Of a stretch of 64,000 nt of DNA, positions 26,501-34,206 are shown in pieces. Location: positions 62,001 to 126,000 of the forward strand of contig CAIRYQ010000032.1 of NCBI GenBank assembly GCA_903882875.1, read 5' to 3'. The stretch is from an uncultured Spartobacteria bacterium (GTDB lineage: Bacteria; Verrucomicrobiota; Verrucomicrobiia; Chthoniobacterales; Chthoniobacteraceae). Position numbers and translations under genes: made by a program. The notes under the pieces were generated by a model. That model worked only from the letters and a program-made list of their open reading frames with translations. It searched no databases and had not been told where the DNA came from. How positions within the stretch are numbered: the first letter of the stretch is position 1; every line of letters begins with the position of its first letter.

Positions 26501-27955
26501 GTTATAAATCGAGAACTCGTAGCGCAGCTCCATGCCCTTGTGAAAAAGCCCGCGCACGCGGTAAGCGCCCGGCACGACAGGCTGTTCGGGGATGTGATAG
26601 AGCCCGTGCTTCGCTGCGTCGCGATCGCGGCCGAGATCATCGGTACCGTCCCACCACGCGACATTTTCGCCGGCGGGAAAATGCGTCTCCGAAACGAGAT
26701 TGCGCACGCGTTTTCCCTCGGCATCGTCGATCACGAGCGTCACGAAGCCCGGCTCCGGCAGCGTGAAACGCACAGCGATCGGCGGATGCGGTTCCTCGGT
26801 TTTCACCGCCGGCGGCAGCGCCGTTTTCAAGTCCGAATCGCCGAGCGGAAGCAGCGCCATCAGCTCGCCGAGCCACACGCGTTTGCCGTCTGCTGTGCGG
26901 CCTTTCAGATGCGGATGTGATTCCTTCGTCACGGCCGTGATGCGCAGCCGCAGCGCGCGCGTCGTGACTGTGTCGCCGAATGTCATCGCATTCGGCCAGA
27001 GCTGTACTGGGTAGCCGTTTTCGAGTTTGTTGAAAGATTGGATCGTCTTCCAATCCGCGTCGCCCGCTTCACGCGGATGCACGTCCGCGCGGCCTGTGAA
27101 AATCTGCACGTCCGCCGCGCCGAATCCCGCGCCCACCGCCTGCAATCCGCCCAGCGAGACTGCGCGCGGCCACACGAGCATGAGCCACTCGGGATGCTCC
27201 GGCGAAACCGCCTGCGCCGCGCCGCCTGCGCCGTTGTCCCACGGTCTTTGATCGTCGTTCCCGTTGTTGATTTTCGCAGCCGCCTCGTCGCGCGATCCCG
27301 CCGCCGCGAGCGCCTGCGGCGCGATGTTCGCCACGCGTGCGGGAAGAATCAGCGCACCCGCGAGCCAGCCCGCATATTTCGGATCGGAAGCCTGTGCCGT
27401 GTGCGTGAATCGGAGCGCACGAGCGACCGTGCCCGGGGGCAAAACCCAGATCGCAATTTCATCACGCCCGACTTTTTCGCCCGAAACTTCCGAACCCTTC
27501 ACGCGCTGCGCCGCGAGCCAGTCCGTCTCGCGCGCGGGATCGCCGGGATACGCTGCGTCCGCCCGCAGCACGCTGAGCCGCCCGCCGCCGCGCACGAGCA
27601 CCGAACCGACCGGCACGGGCACTTTCAATCCCACGCGCAGATGCCGCGCTCCGGGACTCGCCGAGTCGCCAAATGTCACGCCGCGGAAATCCGGATGGCT
27701 GGTCTTCGTCCACAGCGCCTGTGTCGGCCCGTCCTTCGCGGGTTCGAGGTTTTTTACGCTTCCGTCCACCCACTCGGAAAATGTCGCCGCATCAATGTCC
27801 GCAACTTTGATCTCCGTCTGCGCGGTGCCCTGCGCTCGCAATTCCGGGATCGCCGCAGAGGACAGCAGCGCGACGACTACGAGGAGATACACGAGGGCGC
27901 TGCGGAATGAACGCGAGCGGAGATGAATCGAATCGGTCGGAGATAAGGTGGGCAT
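23522..27955 (-). CDS. giant secreted propeller protein with FlgD-like and CBM9-like domains
   Basis: The start at ATG 27955 gives a signal anchor (RSALVYLLVVVALLSSAAIP) and 1477 residues. Residues about 30-380 form an unassigned beta-rich N-terminal part. Next comes a FlgD/Ig-like segment (FVTLVIDDAEGKRVRNLVSE), then a long NHL/SMP-30-like propeller (IYVSDRGGSHQVKVFSPDG, NPHGLAIDERQQLWAAEND). The last about 230 residues resemble a CBM9-like sugar-binding domain (APVVDGKLDDWVSADWAVI). There is no CxxCH motif. A (AATCCGC)-type heptad repeat encodes NPQSAIHNP near residue 712. It is in line with the heme/DUF1501 module 2 genes, 105 bases upstream. A role in glycan binding or turnover is an inference. 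Confidence 0.7.
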   Translation of the reverse strand: MPTLSPTDSIHLRSRSFRSALVYLLVVVALLSSAAIPELRAQGTAQTEIKVADIDAATFSEWVDGSVKNLEPAKDGPTQALWTKTSHPDFRGVTFGDSASPGARHLRVGLKVPVPVGSVLVRGGGRLSVLRADAAYPGDPARETDWLAAQRVKGSEVSGEKVGRDEIAIWVLPPGTVARALRFTHTAQASDPKYAGWLAGALILPARVANIAPQALAAAGSRDEAAAKINNGNDDQRPWDNGAGGAAQAVSPEHPEWLMLVWPRAVSLGGLQAVGAGFGAADVQIFTGRADVHPREAGDADWKTIQSFNKLENGYPVQLWPNAMTFGDTVTTRALRLRITAVTKESHPHLKGRTADGKRVWLGELMALLPLGDSDLKTALPPAVKTEEPHPPIAVRFTLPEPGFVTLVIDDAEGKRVRNLVSETHFPAGENVAWWDGTDDLGRDRDAAKHGLYHIPEQPVVPGAYRVRGLFHKGMELRYEFSIYNSGNPAWETADKSGGWLTNHTPPQAVAFVPADKTPEGKPMVYIGSAVSEGGAGLAWVDLDGKKIGGRGWIGGNWTAAPNLAYDAGKNALPDVFAYVGSTWTSGTTNNDKEHGELRITALTAKGDRPVIKHPFTPPAGDDGDHHWIGQLGGIAVHDGLLVASFNKLGTLLFVDARTGKSLGEAPVKSPRGLVFDAQGRLLVLSENALLRFAIGASPLPLKAPEIVVGKNPQSAIHNPHLEDPQGITLDAAGRIYVSDRGGSHQVKVFSPDGKFLHAIGHAGAPKAGPYDPLHMNNPHGLAIDERQQLWAAENDFQPKRVSVWAPDGKFVRAFYGPGRYGGGGTLDPHDKTRFYYDGIEFKLDWKTGANEPAAVFSREGHDDVGSLFRAGPPQTPIYAAGRQYMTNCYNSNPTGGHANATIWLMKNGVALPVAALGRANDWPVLKGAAFKSRWPQGVDPNGDPQKNSTLFVWSDLNGDARVQPDEVTMVKAKTGGVTGAQDLSFLAARVDDKAVRFSSRRFTAQGVPVYDLGAGETLASGAQTPVSSGGDQVLIGPDGWTVLTVAPEPFAREGFGGLKNGKPLWAYPSLWPGLHASHEAPVPDRPGEVLGSTRLLGDFITPQKGDAGPLWCINGNMGDMYLLTADGLFVAQLFQDSRTGHHWTMPKAERGALLNEITLHDENFFPTITQTADGAVYLVDGGRTSLVRVDGLESIRRLPATELRVTADDLKAAAAWRVQAEAQRQLARGSGTLNVALRTDAPVVDGKLDDWVSADWAVIDRRGTAANFNSDSKPYDITGAVAISGDRLYAAFRTQDAELLKNSGDTPNAPFKTGGCLDLMIGTNPAADPKRPHPVAGDVRLLVTQVKGKTLALIYRAVVPGTKEPVPFSSPSRTIPIDRVDDISAEVQLAMSVEKNDKGKVAGAFYEVSVPLAALGLKPADGQSIRGDIGILRGNGFQTLQRVYWNNKATAITADVPSEAELTPALWGRWQFTRRP
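25795..25822. repeat. four-unit heptanucleotide tandem repeat
   Basis: The units GCGGATT, GTGGATT, GCGGATT and GCGGATT lie in tandem inside the 1477-residue gene and on its coding strand read AATCCGC repeats giving NPQSAIHNP. The array keeps the reading frame because three heptads equal seven codons. Peptides of this type recur where heptad repeats invade genes. Confidence 0.85.
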
Positions 27956-28003
27956 GATGATGTTTTGAGGACTCTGCAAGATTCCGCAGATCATGCGGAG
28001 GAT

Positions 28004-28064
28004 GAACCACGGATGACACAAATGGGCACGGATGAAAACGTCGCTGTCCGATAACCATCCGTGC
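28004..28064. repeat. degenerate CACGGATG-type intergenic repeat
   Basis: The divergent gap between two large secreted-protein genes holds CCACGGATGA at 28007, GCACGGATGA at 28026 (a 19-base spaced direct repeat) and a perfect 9-bp inverted repeat GCACGGATG (28026-28034) / CATCCGTGC (28056-28064). The phrase resembles the dispersed CACGGATGACACGGATGGGCACGGAT family found between genes in many environmental bacteria. Whether copies exist elsewhere in this genome cannot be told from one window. Confidence 0.6.
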
Positions 28065-28199
28065 GATCCGAGGTGCTCCTTTCCCTGTCGGGACGATCCG
28101 GAATCTCGCAATGAGGAAGTCCTCGCAATCCGTGATCTGGCGGAGGCGGTGCTGCTAAGAACGGGCGCTTCGGAGGGTCTTTCATGGCATCCCTCACCG

Positions 28200-29846
28200 A
28201 TGCGTTTGCAATCTCCGTTCACCGCCGTCTTCCTCGCCGTCACGCTGGCGTTCGCTGGTGTCGCTATCCGGGCGGAATCTTTGTCGCAGCGCGTGGACGC
28301 CTTGATCGAAGCCAAGGCGAAGGATGGCAAGCAGCCGCTCGCCGCACCCGCGGGCGATGCGGAATTTTTCCGCCGCGCGTGGCTGGATTTCAACGGGAAC
28401 ATCCCGAGCGCGGAGGACACGCGGAAATTTCTCGCCGAGCCCGCAAAGGACAAACGGACGAAACTGATCGATCAGCTTTTTGCCGCGCCGGAATTCCCCG
28501 CGCGGATGGCCGAGGTGTTCAACATCCAGCTCATGGAGCGTAACGGCGACAACGAGGAGTGGCGGCGCTACCTCGCCGATTCGTTCCGCGAGAACAAGCC
28601 GTGGGACCAGATGGTGCGTGAGATGGTGAGCCCTGATTTCAAGAACGAGAAGTTGCGCGGGGCGGGGCACTTCATCATGCGCAGGCTGGAGAAGGTCGGG
28701 CAGCAGGACACGGATTACCCCGGCCTCACCCGGGACACCGGACGGCTTTTCATGGGCGTGGATCTCCAGTGCTGCCAGTGCCACAAGCATCTCACGGTGA
28801 AAGACTACAAGCAGGTGGATTTCAACGGCCTGTTCGTCACGTTCCAAAATGTGAAGCTCCAGCCGGCCGGCGGCGACTACAAGTCGGCCTGGCTCTCCGA
28901 GGGGCTGCTCGACAAGAAATACGAGTTCGTCTCCGTCCTGAACCGCACGAAGGGCGAGACCGGCCCGCGCGTACCGCTCGGTGCGGAGGTGGAAATCCCC
29001 ACGCTTTCGGAGGCCGAAAAGTGGATCGAGCCGCCGGACAAAAAGAAGCGCACCCTCGGCGTGCCGAAGTTCAGCCCGCTCAAGGAACTCGGCCAGCGGC
29101 TCGCATCGGCGGAGAATCCCTTCTTCGCGCGCAACATCGCAAACCGCGTCTGGTTCCTCGCGATGGGCCGCGGGCTCGTCGAGCCGCTCGACTTGCTCCA
29201 CAGCGAAAATCCGGCGTCGCACCCGGAGCTTCTCGACTTGCTCGCGAAGGAAATCACGGAGCACAAATTCGACATCAAGTGGCTGCTGCACGAACTCGCG
29301 CTCACGCAGACTTACGCGCGTTCCAGCATCCTGCCCGCCGATGCGAAGGACGCGCCGGAGAATTTTTTCACCGTCGCCAAGGAGCGCCCGCTCGCAGCCG
29401 AGCAGCTTGCCCGCGCATTTCTCGCCGCGACCGGCGAGCGGGAGCGTGTGATAGACGGCAAAGGCTGGGACGGCATCGAGGGAAAGAAAGTGGAGCGGAA
29501 GGATTTCCAGAAAGCGTTCACCTCGGCATTCGCGAATGCCGCGAAGGAGCCTGAGCTGTCCGTGAACCCCACGCTGCGCTCCGCGCTCTTCCTGCGGAAC
29601 AACGATCTCGTGCTGTGGTCGCTCCAGCGGCGGACGGGCAACCTCATGGATCGCCTCGCCGCGATAAGCGACGCAGAAAAAATCGCCGATGAACTTTACC
29701 TTTCCATCCTCACACGCCCGCCCACGGCCGAGGAAAAGACGGAGGTTGCGACCTACCTCGCGAAGCATCAGGCTGACCGCGAAAAGGCGCTCGGCCACTA
29801 TGCGTGGGCGATGCTGTCCTCGATGGAGTTTTTTGCGAATCACTGA
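28200..29846 (+). CDS. secreted DUF1549/DUF1553 protein, module 3
   Basis: The 548-residue protein starts at the ATG at 28200 (MRLQSPFTAVFLAVTLAFAG, a signal peptide). It goes straight into a DUF1549 domain (FFRRAWLDFNGNIPSAEDTRKF) with one heme motif CCQCH (191-195), followed by a DUF1553 domain (FFARNIANRVWFLAMGRGLVEP, then DAENFFTVAKERPL-like and LYLSILTRPPTAEEK). The N-terminal cytochrome domain and CLQCH motif of module 1 are missing, so it is a short variant. A DUF1501 gene follows 14 bases later, and a WD40 gene after that overlaps it, giving a three-gene operon. Confidence 0.88.
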   Translation: MRLQSPFTAVFLAVTLAFAGVAIRAESLSQRVDALIEAKAKDGKQPLAAPAGDAEFFRRAWLDFNGNIPSAEDTRKFLAEPAKDKRTKLIDQLFAAPEFPARMAEVFNIQLMERNGDNEEWRRYLADSFRENKPWDQMVREMVSPDFKNEKLRGAGHFIMRRLEKVGQQDTDYPGLTRDTGRLFMGVDLQCCQCHKHLTVKDYKQVDFNGLFVTFQNVKLQPAGGDYKSAWLSEGLLDKKYEFVSVLNRTKGETGPRVPLGAEVEIPTLSEAEKWIEPPDKKKRTLGVPKFSPLKELGQRLASAENPFFARNIANRVWFLAMGRGLVEPLDLLHSENPASHPELLDLLAKEITEHKFDIKWLLHELALTQTYARSSILPADAKDAPENFFTVAKERPLAAEQLARAFLAATGERERVIDGKGWDGIEGKKVERKDFQKAFTSAFANAAKEPELSVNPTLRSALFLRNNDLVLWSLQRRTGNLMDRLAAISDAEKIADELYLSILTRPPTAEEKTEVATYLAKHQADREKALGHYAWAMLSSMEFFANH

Positions 29847-29860
29847 TTATCCCGCAGCCA

Positions 29861-31141
29861 ATGAATCCACTTTGCAAACCTTGGGAGCATGCCGTCTCCC
29901 GCCGCCGGTTCCTCGGCGCTTCGGCGGGCGCGTTCGCATTCGGCGCGCTCGGCGGACTCGCCACTGCGCAAGCCGCGGAGGCGATGCGCAAGAACGAGAA
30001 GCAGGTTCTCTTCGTCTGGCTCGACGGCGGCATCAGCCAGCTCGAGAGCTGGGATCCAAAGCCGAACACGCCATTCGGCGGGCCGTTCCGCGCGATCCCG
30101 ACGAGCGTGCCGGGCACCCATTTTTCCGAACTCATGGCAAAGTCCGCGAAGCAGGCGCACCGGCTCTGCGTCCTGCGCAGCCTCTGCACGCAGGACAATT
30201 CGCATTCGTCCGGCGTCGCACGCATCCAGCGCGGCGATCCGAGAAATCGCGGCGTGCCCTATCCCTACTTCGGCTCCGCGATCGCAAAGCTGATGGGGCC
30301 GACTTCATCCAAACTCCCGCCGTACGTGTGGATCAAGCCGGACAGCGGCGGCTTCAAGACGGAGGACGCGGGTTTTCTCGGGCCGAAGTACGGCTCGCTC
30401 GCATTCGGCGACGGCAAGCCGCCGGAGAATCTGCTCCGCAACGCATCGCTCGCCGCGGACGAGGATGAGGAACGCAACGAACTGCGCGAGATGCTGAACA
30501 AACGCTACGCCGCGCAGCGCCGGACGAATTTCACCGAGGCCAGCAGCTACGTCTTCGACACCGCGCGCGAGCTGATGCGGCGATCGGAAATTTTCGACAC
30601 GAGCAAGCTGCCGCCGAAGGATCAGGATCGCTACGGACGCACGGAAATCGGCCGGCACATGCTCATCGCGCGCAACATGCTGGAAGCCGGTGTGCGTTTC
30701 GTAAAAGTCGCCAACTACGGCTGGGACACGCACGGTGACAATTTCAACGGCCACGCCTCGCTCGTGCCGAAATTTGATCGCGCGTTTGCCGCCATCATCG
30801 AGGATCTCGCGGCGAGCGGTCTGCTGGAGAACACGCTCGTGGTCGCGATGAGCGAGTTCGGCCGCACGCCGCGCATCAATGGCCACGTCGGCCGCGACCA
30901 TTGGCCCGAGGCATGGAGCCTCGCGATGGCCGGCTGCGGTGTGAAGCCCGGTGCCGTCGTCGGCGCAACGAACGACAATGGCACCTTCGTGAAAGACAAT
31001 GGCTACGACATCGGCGCGGTCTTTCACACCTGGTACAGCGCGCTCGGCATTGATTCGAAGACCGTCGAATACGACAACCACGGACAGCCTCTGCCGATCG
31101 CGCACGAGGAAATGAAAGCCATCAAGGAGGCGCTCGTATGA
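29861..31141 (+). CDS. Tat-exported DUF1501 protein, module 3
   Basis: The 426-residue protein has a Tat leader (SRRRFLGASAGAFAFGALGG) and DUF1501 segments: VLFVWLDGGISQLESWDPK, NYGWDTHGDNFNG, VAMSEFGRTPRINGHVGRD and SLAMAGCGVKPGAVVGATND. It is closest in motif layout to standard planctomycete members. Its TGA overlaps the ATG of the WD40 gene (31138-31141). The start at 29861 gives the leader directly; the frame upstream to 29804 lies in the preceding gene. Confidence 0.88.
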   Translation: MNPLCKPWEHAVSRRRFLGASAGAFAFGALGGLATAQAAEAMRKNEKQVLFVWLDGGISQLESWDPKPNTPFGGPFRAIPTSVPGTHFSELMAKSAKQAHRLCVLRSLCTQDNSHSSGVARIQRGDPRNRGVPYPYFGSAIAKLMGPTSSKLPPYVWIKPDSGGFKTEDAGFLGPKYGSLAFGDGKPPENLLRNASLAADEDEERNELREMLNKRYAAQRRTNFTEASSYVFDTARELMRRSEIFDTSKLPPKDQDRYGRTEIGRHMLIARNMLEAGVRFVKVANYGWDTHGDNFNGHASLVPKFDRAFAAIIEDLAASGLLENTLVVAMSEFGRTPRINGHVGRDHWPEAWSLAMAGCGVKPGAVVGATNDNGTFVKDNGYDIGAVFHTWYSALGIDSKTVEYDNHGQPLPIAHEEMKAIKEALV

Positions 31142-32298
31142 AAGCCGAACCAAAAGATCTGAAGACCTTCACGACCGACCGGCAGCTTCTCTCCGCACGG
31201 TTCAGCCCGTGCGGAACGGTGCTCGCCTCGGGTGCGATGGATCGCGTCGTCATGCGCTGGAGCGTCGTCGAAAAAAAGAAAGCCGACGACGTGGCAGTCT
31301 CGGACGACATCGCGCTGCTCGGCGAACCTGCAAAGAAGCCCGCGCCGAAAAACGCGAAGAATGCGAAGAACGCCAAGCCCGAGTCGCCCGTCGAACTCGT
31401 CCCGCTTCCGCCGCTCGCGGGATTCAACGGCTGGGTGCAGAGCATCGCGTTTCATACCACGGAGAAACTGCTCTTCGTCTCCGACAGTTGGGGCAAGCTC
31501 GCCTGCACGCCCTACGAGGGCGACGCGCCCAAGTCGCAGTGGGAAAACGCCACGGCGCACGATGCCGCAATCCGCCGCATCGCAGTCTCCGCGGACGGCA
31601 AGCTCATCGCGACGTGCGGTGCCGATCAGTTCGTCCGCGTCTGGAATTCCGCAGACGGCAAGCCCGTCGCGAAGCACGAGCATACGAGCGACATCTTCGT
31701 GCTGACGTTCACGCCGGACGGCACGCAGATCGTGTTCGGCGACATGTTCGCGAAATTGTCCGTGCTGGATTTCAAGGCGGACAAAATCGTGCGGCAGTTT
31801 GAAGCCGCGCCTTTTTACACGCTCTCCCGGATGCAGGATGTGGCGGGCCTCCGCGTGCTCACGTTCCTCGATGATGGCCGCACGCTGCTCGCCGCCGGCT
31901 GCAATCCCGAAGGCGGCGGATTCGTCCAGGGCGTGCCCGTGCTGATGGATTTCGACTTCGCCACCGGCAAGCCCGTGCGCGAAGTGCGTCTGGGCACGAC
32001 AAAGGAAGGATTCGTCCACGATGTCGCGTGGCACCCGGAAGGTTTCCTCATCGCCGTCACGAGCGGTCAGCCCGGCTCGGGCAAGCTGATCATTCTGCGG
32101 CCCGGGGAAAAGGAGCCGTCCTATACGCGCACGGCCGGCCTCGCGAACTGCCACTCCGTCGCGCTGCATCCCGACAAACGTCGCTTCGTAGTGACCTCGA
32201 CGAATGCGGGCAGCAACGGCAACGGCCGACGGCTCACCGCCGACGGCGAGTATCCCGGCAACACCTCACCGTTAAATCTCTTCGAGATCCCGGCGTGA
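31138..32298 (+). CDS. WD40-repeat protein coupled to DUF1501
   Basis: The 386-residue protein is a WD40-type beta-propeller. Recognisable blades are LLSARFSPCGTVLASGAMDR, IRRIAVSADGKLIATCGADQ and FVLTFTPDGTQIVFGDMFAK. No signal peptide is visible, unlike its two upstream partners, so location is uncertain. A tandem Asn-Ala-Lys run (KNAKNAKNAK) precedes the second blade. The 4-base ATGA overlap with the DUF1501 gene indicates coupling. WD40 proteins scaffold complexes, so it may organise the module, but this is inference. Confidence 0.82.
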   Translation: MKAEPKDLKTFTTDRQLLSARFSPCGTVLASGAMDRVVMRWSVVEKKKADDVAVSDDIALLGEPAKKPAPKNAKNAKNAKPESPVELVPLPPLAGFNGWVQSIAFHTTEKLLFVSDSWGKLACTPYEGDAPKSQWENATAHDAAIRRIAVSADGKLIATCGADQFVRVWNSADGKPVAKHEHTSDIFVLTFTPDGTQIVFGDMFAKLSVLDFKADKIVRQFEAAPFYTLSRMQDVAGLRVLTFLDDGRTLLAAGCNPEGGGFVQGVPVLMDFDFATGKPVREVRLGTTKEGFVHDVAWHPEGFLIAVTSGQPGSGKLIILRPGEKEPSYTRTAGLANCHSVALHPDKRRFVVTSTNAGSNGNGRRLTADGEYPGNTSPLNLFEIPA

Positions 32299-32342
32299 TT
32301 TGATTTCCGCCGTCCGCGGAATTCGCGGTTGAAGGCGTCTGA

Positions 32343-34115
32343 CTACCGCCCCTTCACGGCCCGCTCGACGAGCAACGCGGCGAGGCCCTGAGTGGCTTCG
32401 TCGAGGGCTGCGACGGCTTTTTTCAGCGGCTGTGCTGCCCCGGTGGCGATGGTGGATTCCACTTCGACCACGCGCGCGGCGATGGTCTGCTTTTCCTCGG
32501 CAGAAAGTTCACCGCCGATCTGCTCCAGCGCGATGCGGACGGCTGGGAGCATTTCATCGGCCTTCAATTTCGCCTCGGTGAACGCGCGGTCGTTCATGTC
32601 CTCGAAGGCGTGCTCCAGCGAATCCTCCAGCATTTTCTCCACAGCCTCGTCGCTCACGTCCACGGCGCTGGTCATTTCCACGGTGCGCTCACGTCCGGTT
32701 TTCGTGTCGCGCGCGAGGACGCGCAGGATGCCGTTCGCATCAATCTCGAACTGCACGCCGACGCGCGCTTGGCTCTTGGGTGCAGGCTCGAATTCGAGAT
32801 CAAATTTTCCCAGCTCCCAGTTGTCGCGCGCCATCTCGCGCTCGCCCTGGAGCACGCGCACGAGCATGGACCGCTGGCCGCTCACGGCGTTCGTGAACAT
32901 CTCGCCGCGCTTGATGGGAATGGTGGAGTTGCGCGGGATGATGACGCTCATGAGTCCGCCGAAAGTCTCGATGCCGAGCGAGAGAGGCGTGATGTCGAGC
33001 AGTACGACATTCTGCACCGCGCCGCTGAGGATGCCCGCCTGGATGACCGCGCCGACGGCCACGGCCTCGTCGGGATTCTGCGAGGTGTTGGGTTCCTTCC
33101 CGAAAATTTTCGCGACGAGCCGGCGTACAAGCGGCATCCGCGTCTGTCCGCCGACAAGGATGATCTCGTCGAGATCCGCCGGTGTTAGCTTCGCATCCGC
33201 GAGCGCACGCAGGCAGTGGGCGCGCGTGCGCTCGACGATGGGCGCGGCGATGCGTTCGAGTTCCAGGCGCGTGAGTGAAAGTGAAACACTCTCCCGCCCG
33301 GACACAAACGGAAACTCGACCGTCGTCGCTTCACTTTCCGAGAGCCGGTGCTTTGCCTCGACCGCTGCCTCGCGCAGCCGCGTGCGCAGTGCCGCATCCT
33401 GCGTGCCGGCGATGCGTTCCGCAAGATGCGCGACGAGCGCCGCATCAATGTCATCGCCGCCAAGCCGCGTGTTGCCGTTCGTGGAGAGCACGTGGAAGAC
33501 GCCCGCGCTGAGTTCGAGAATCGAAATGTCAAACGTACCGCCGCCGAGATCGAACACGGCGATTTTTGATCGTTCCTTCAGGCGATCCAGCCCGTAAGCC
33601 AGCGCCGCGGCGGTCGGCTCGTTCACAATCCGCTCGACGGTGAGCCCTGCGAGTTCGCCTGCGAGTTTCGTCGCGTTGCGCTGTGCATCGTTGAAATACG
33701 CGGGCACGGTGATCACCGCGCGTGTGATCGGTTCGCCGAGCGCGCGTTCCGCGTCGGCGCGGAGCTTTTTCAGCACCTCGGCGGCGATCTCCTCCGGTGT
33801 GCGGTTCACGCCGCGCGCACGGATCATCACCGGTTCGCCCCTTTCGCCCGCGAGGAGGTACGCCACATCGTCCGCTTCCTCGCCGACGCGGCGCCCGATG
33901 AAACGCTTCGCCGAGCAGATCGTGTTCTCCGGATCGATCGCGCGCATCCGCGCTGCCGTGCGCCCGACGAGCGGCGCACTTTCGGCGGGGAAATGCACGA
34001 CGGACGGCGTGAGCCGTTCGCCGTCCCCGTCGGCGAGCAGGATCGGGAAGCCCGCCTCCATCACGCCGACGAGCGAATTCGTGGTTCCGAGATCAATTCC
34101 GACAATCGCTGACAT
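32343..34115 (-). CDS. Hsp70-family chaperone (DnaK/HscA-like)
   Basis: The start at ATG 34115 gives a 590-residue Hsp70. Nucleotide-domain motifs are GIDLGTTNS (6-14), VFDLGGGTFDISIL (about 190-203), and VGGQTRMPLVRR. The substrate-binding domain carries DITPLSLGIETFGG. At 590 residues it is shorter than DnaK (about 638) and lacks the disordered acidic tail, closer to HscA in size. No grpE, dnaJ or hscB is adjacent. It diverges from the lptF-like gene across 91 bases. It may be a specialised second DnaK rather than the main one. Confidence 0.88.
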   Translation of the reverse strand: MSAIVGIDLGTTNSLVGVMEAGFPILLADGDGERLTPSVVHFPAESAPLVGRTAARMRAIDPENTICSAKRFIGRRVGEEADDVAYLLAGERGEPVMIRARGVNRTPEEIAAEVLKKLRADAERALGEPITRAVITVPAYFNDAQRNATKLAGELAGLTVERIVNEPTAAALAYGLDRLKERSKIAVFDLGGGTFDISILELSAGVFHVLSTNGNTRLGGDDIDAALVAHLAERIAGTQDAALRTRLREAAVEAKHRLSESEATTVEFPFVSGRESVSLSLTRLELERIAAPIVERTRAHCLRALADAKLTPADLDEIILVGGQTRMPLVRRLVAKIFGKEPNTSQNPDEAVAVGAVIQAGILSGAVQNVVLLDITPLSLGIETFGGLMSVIIPRNSTIPIKRGEMFTNAVSGQRSMLVRVLQGEREMARDNWELGKFDLEFEPAPKSQARVGVQFEIDANGILRVLARDTKTGRERTVEMTSAVDVSDEAVEKMLEDSLEHAFEDMNDRAFTEAKLKADEMLPAVRIALEQIGGELSAEEKQTIAARVVEVESTIATGAAQPLKKAVAALDEATQGLAALLVERAVKGR

Positions 34116-34206
34116 CGCCTGCACGATGCCGCCGCGGCGACCATGTGAAAAGCGCGATGTTTTCGCTTTGCCGCGCGGGGCCGATGCGACTGAATCCACG
34201 TCCCCG

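Noticed and set aside
27956-28453. Extension of the 1477-residue gene past its ATG to 28453
   Set aside because: It would run into the divergent heme-protein gene and lose the signal anchor; its IRAHLCHPWF-like peptide is the translation of the intergenic repeat.
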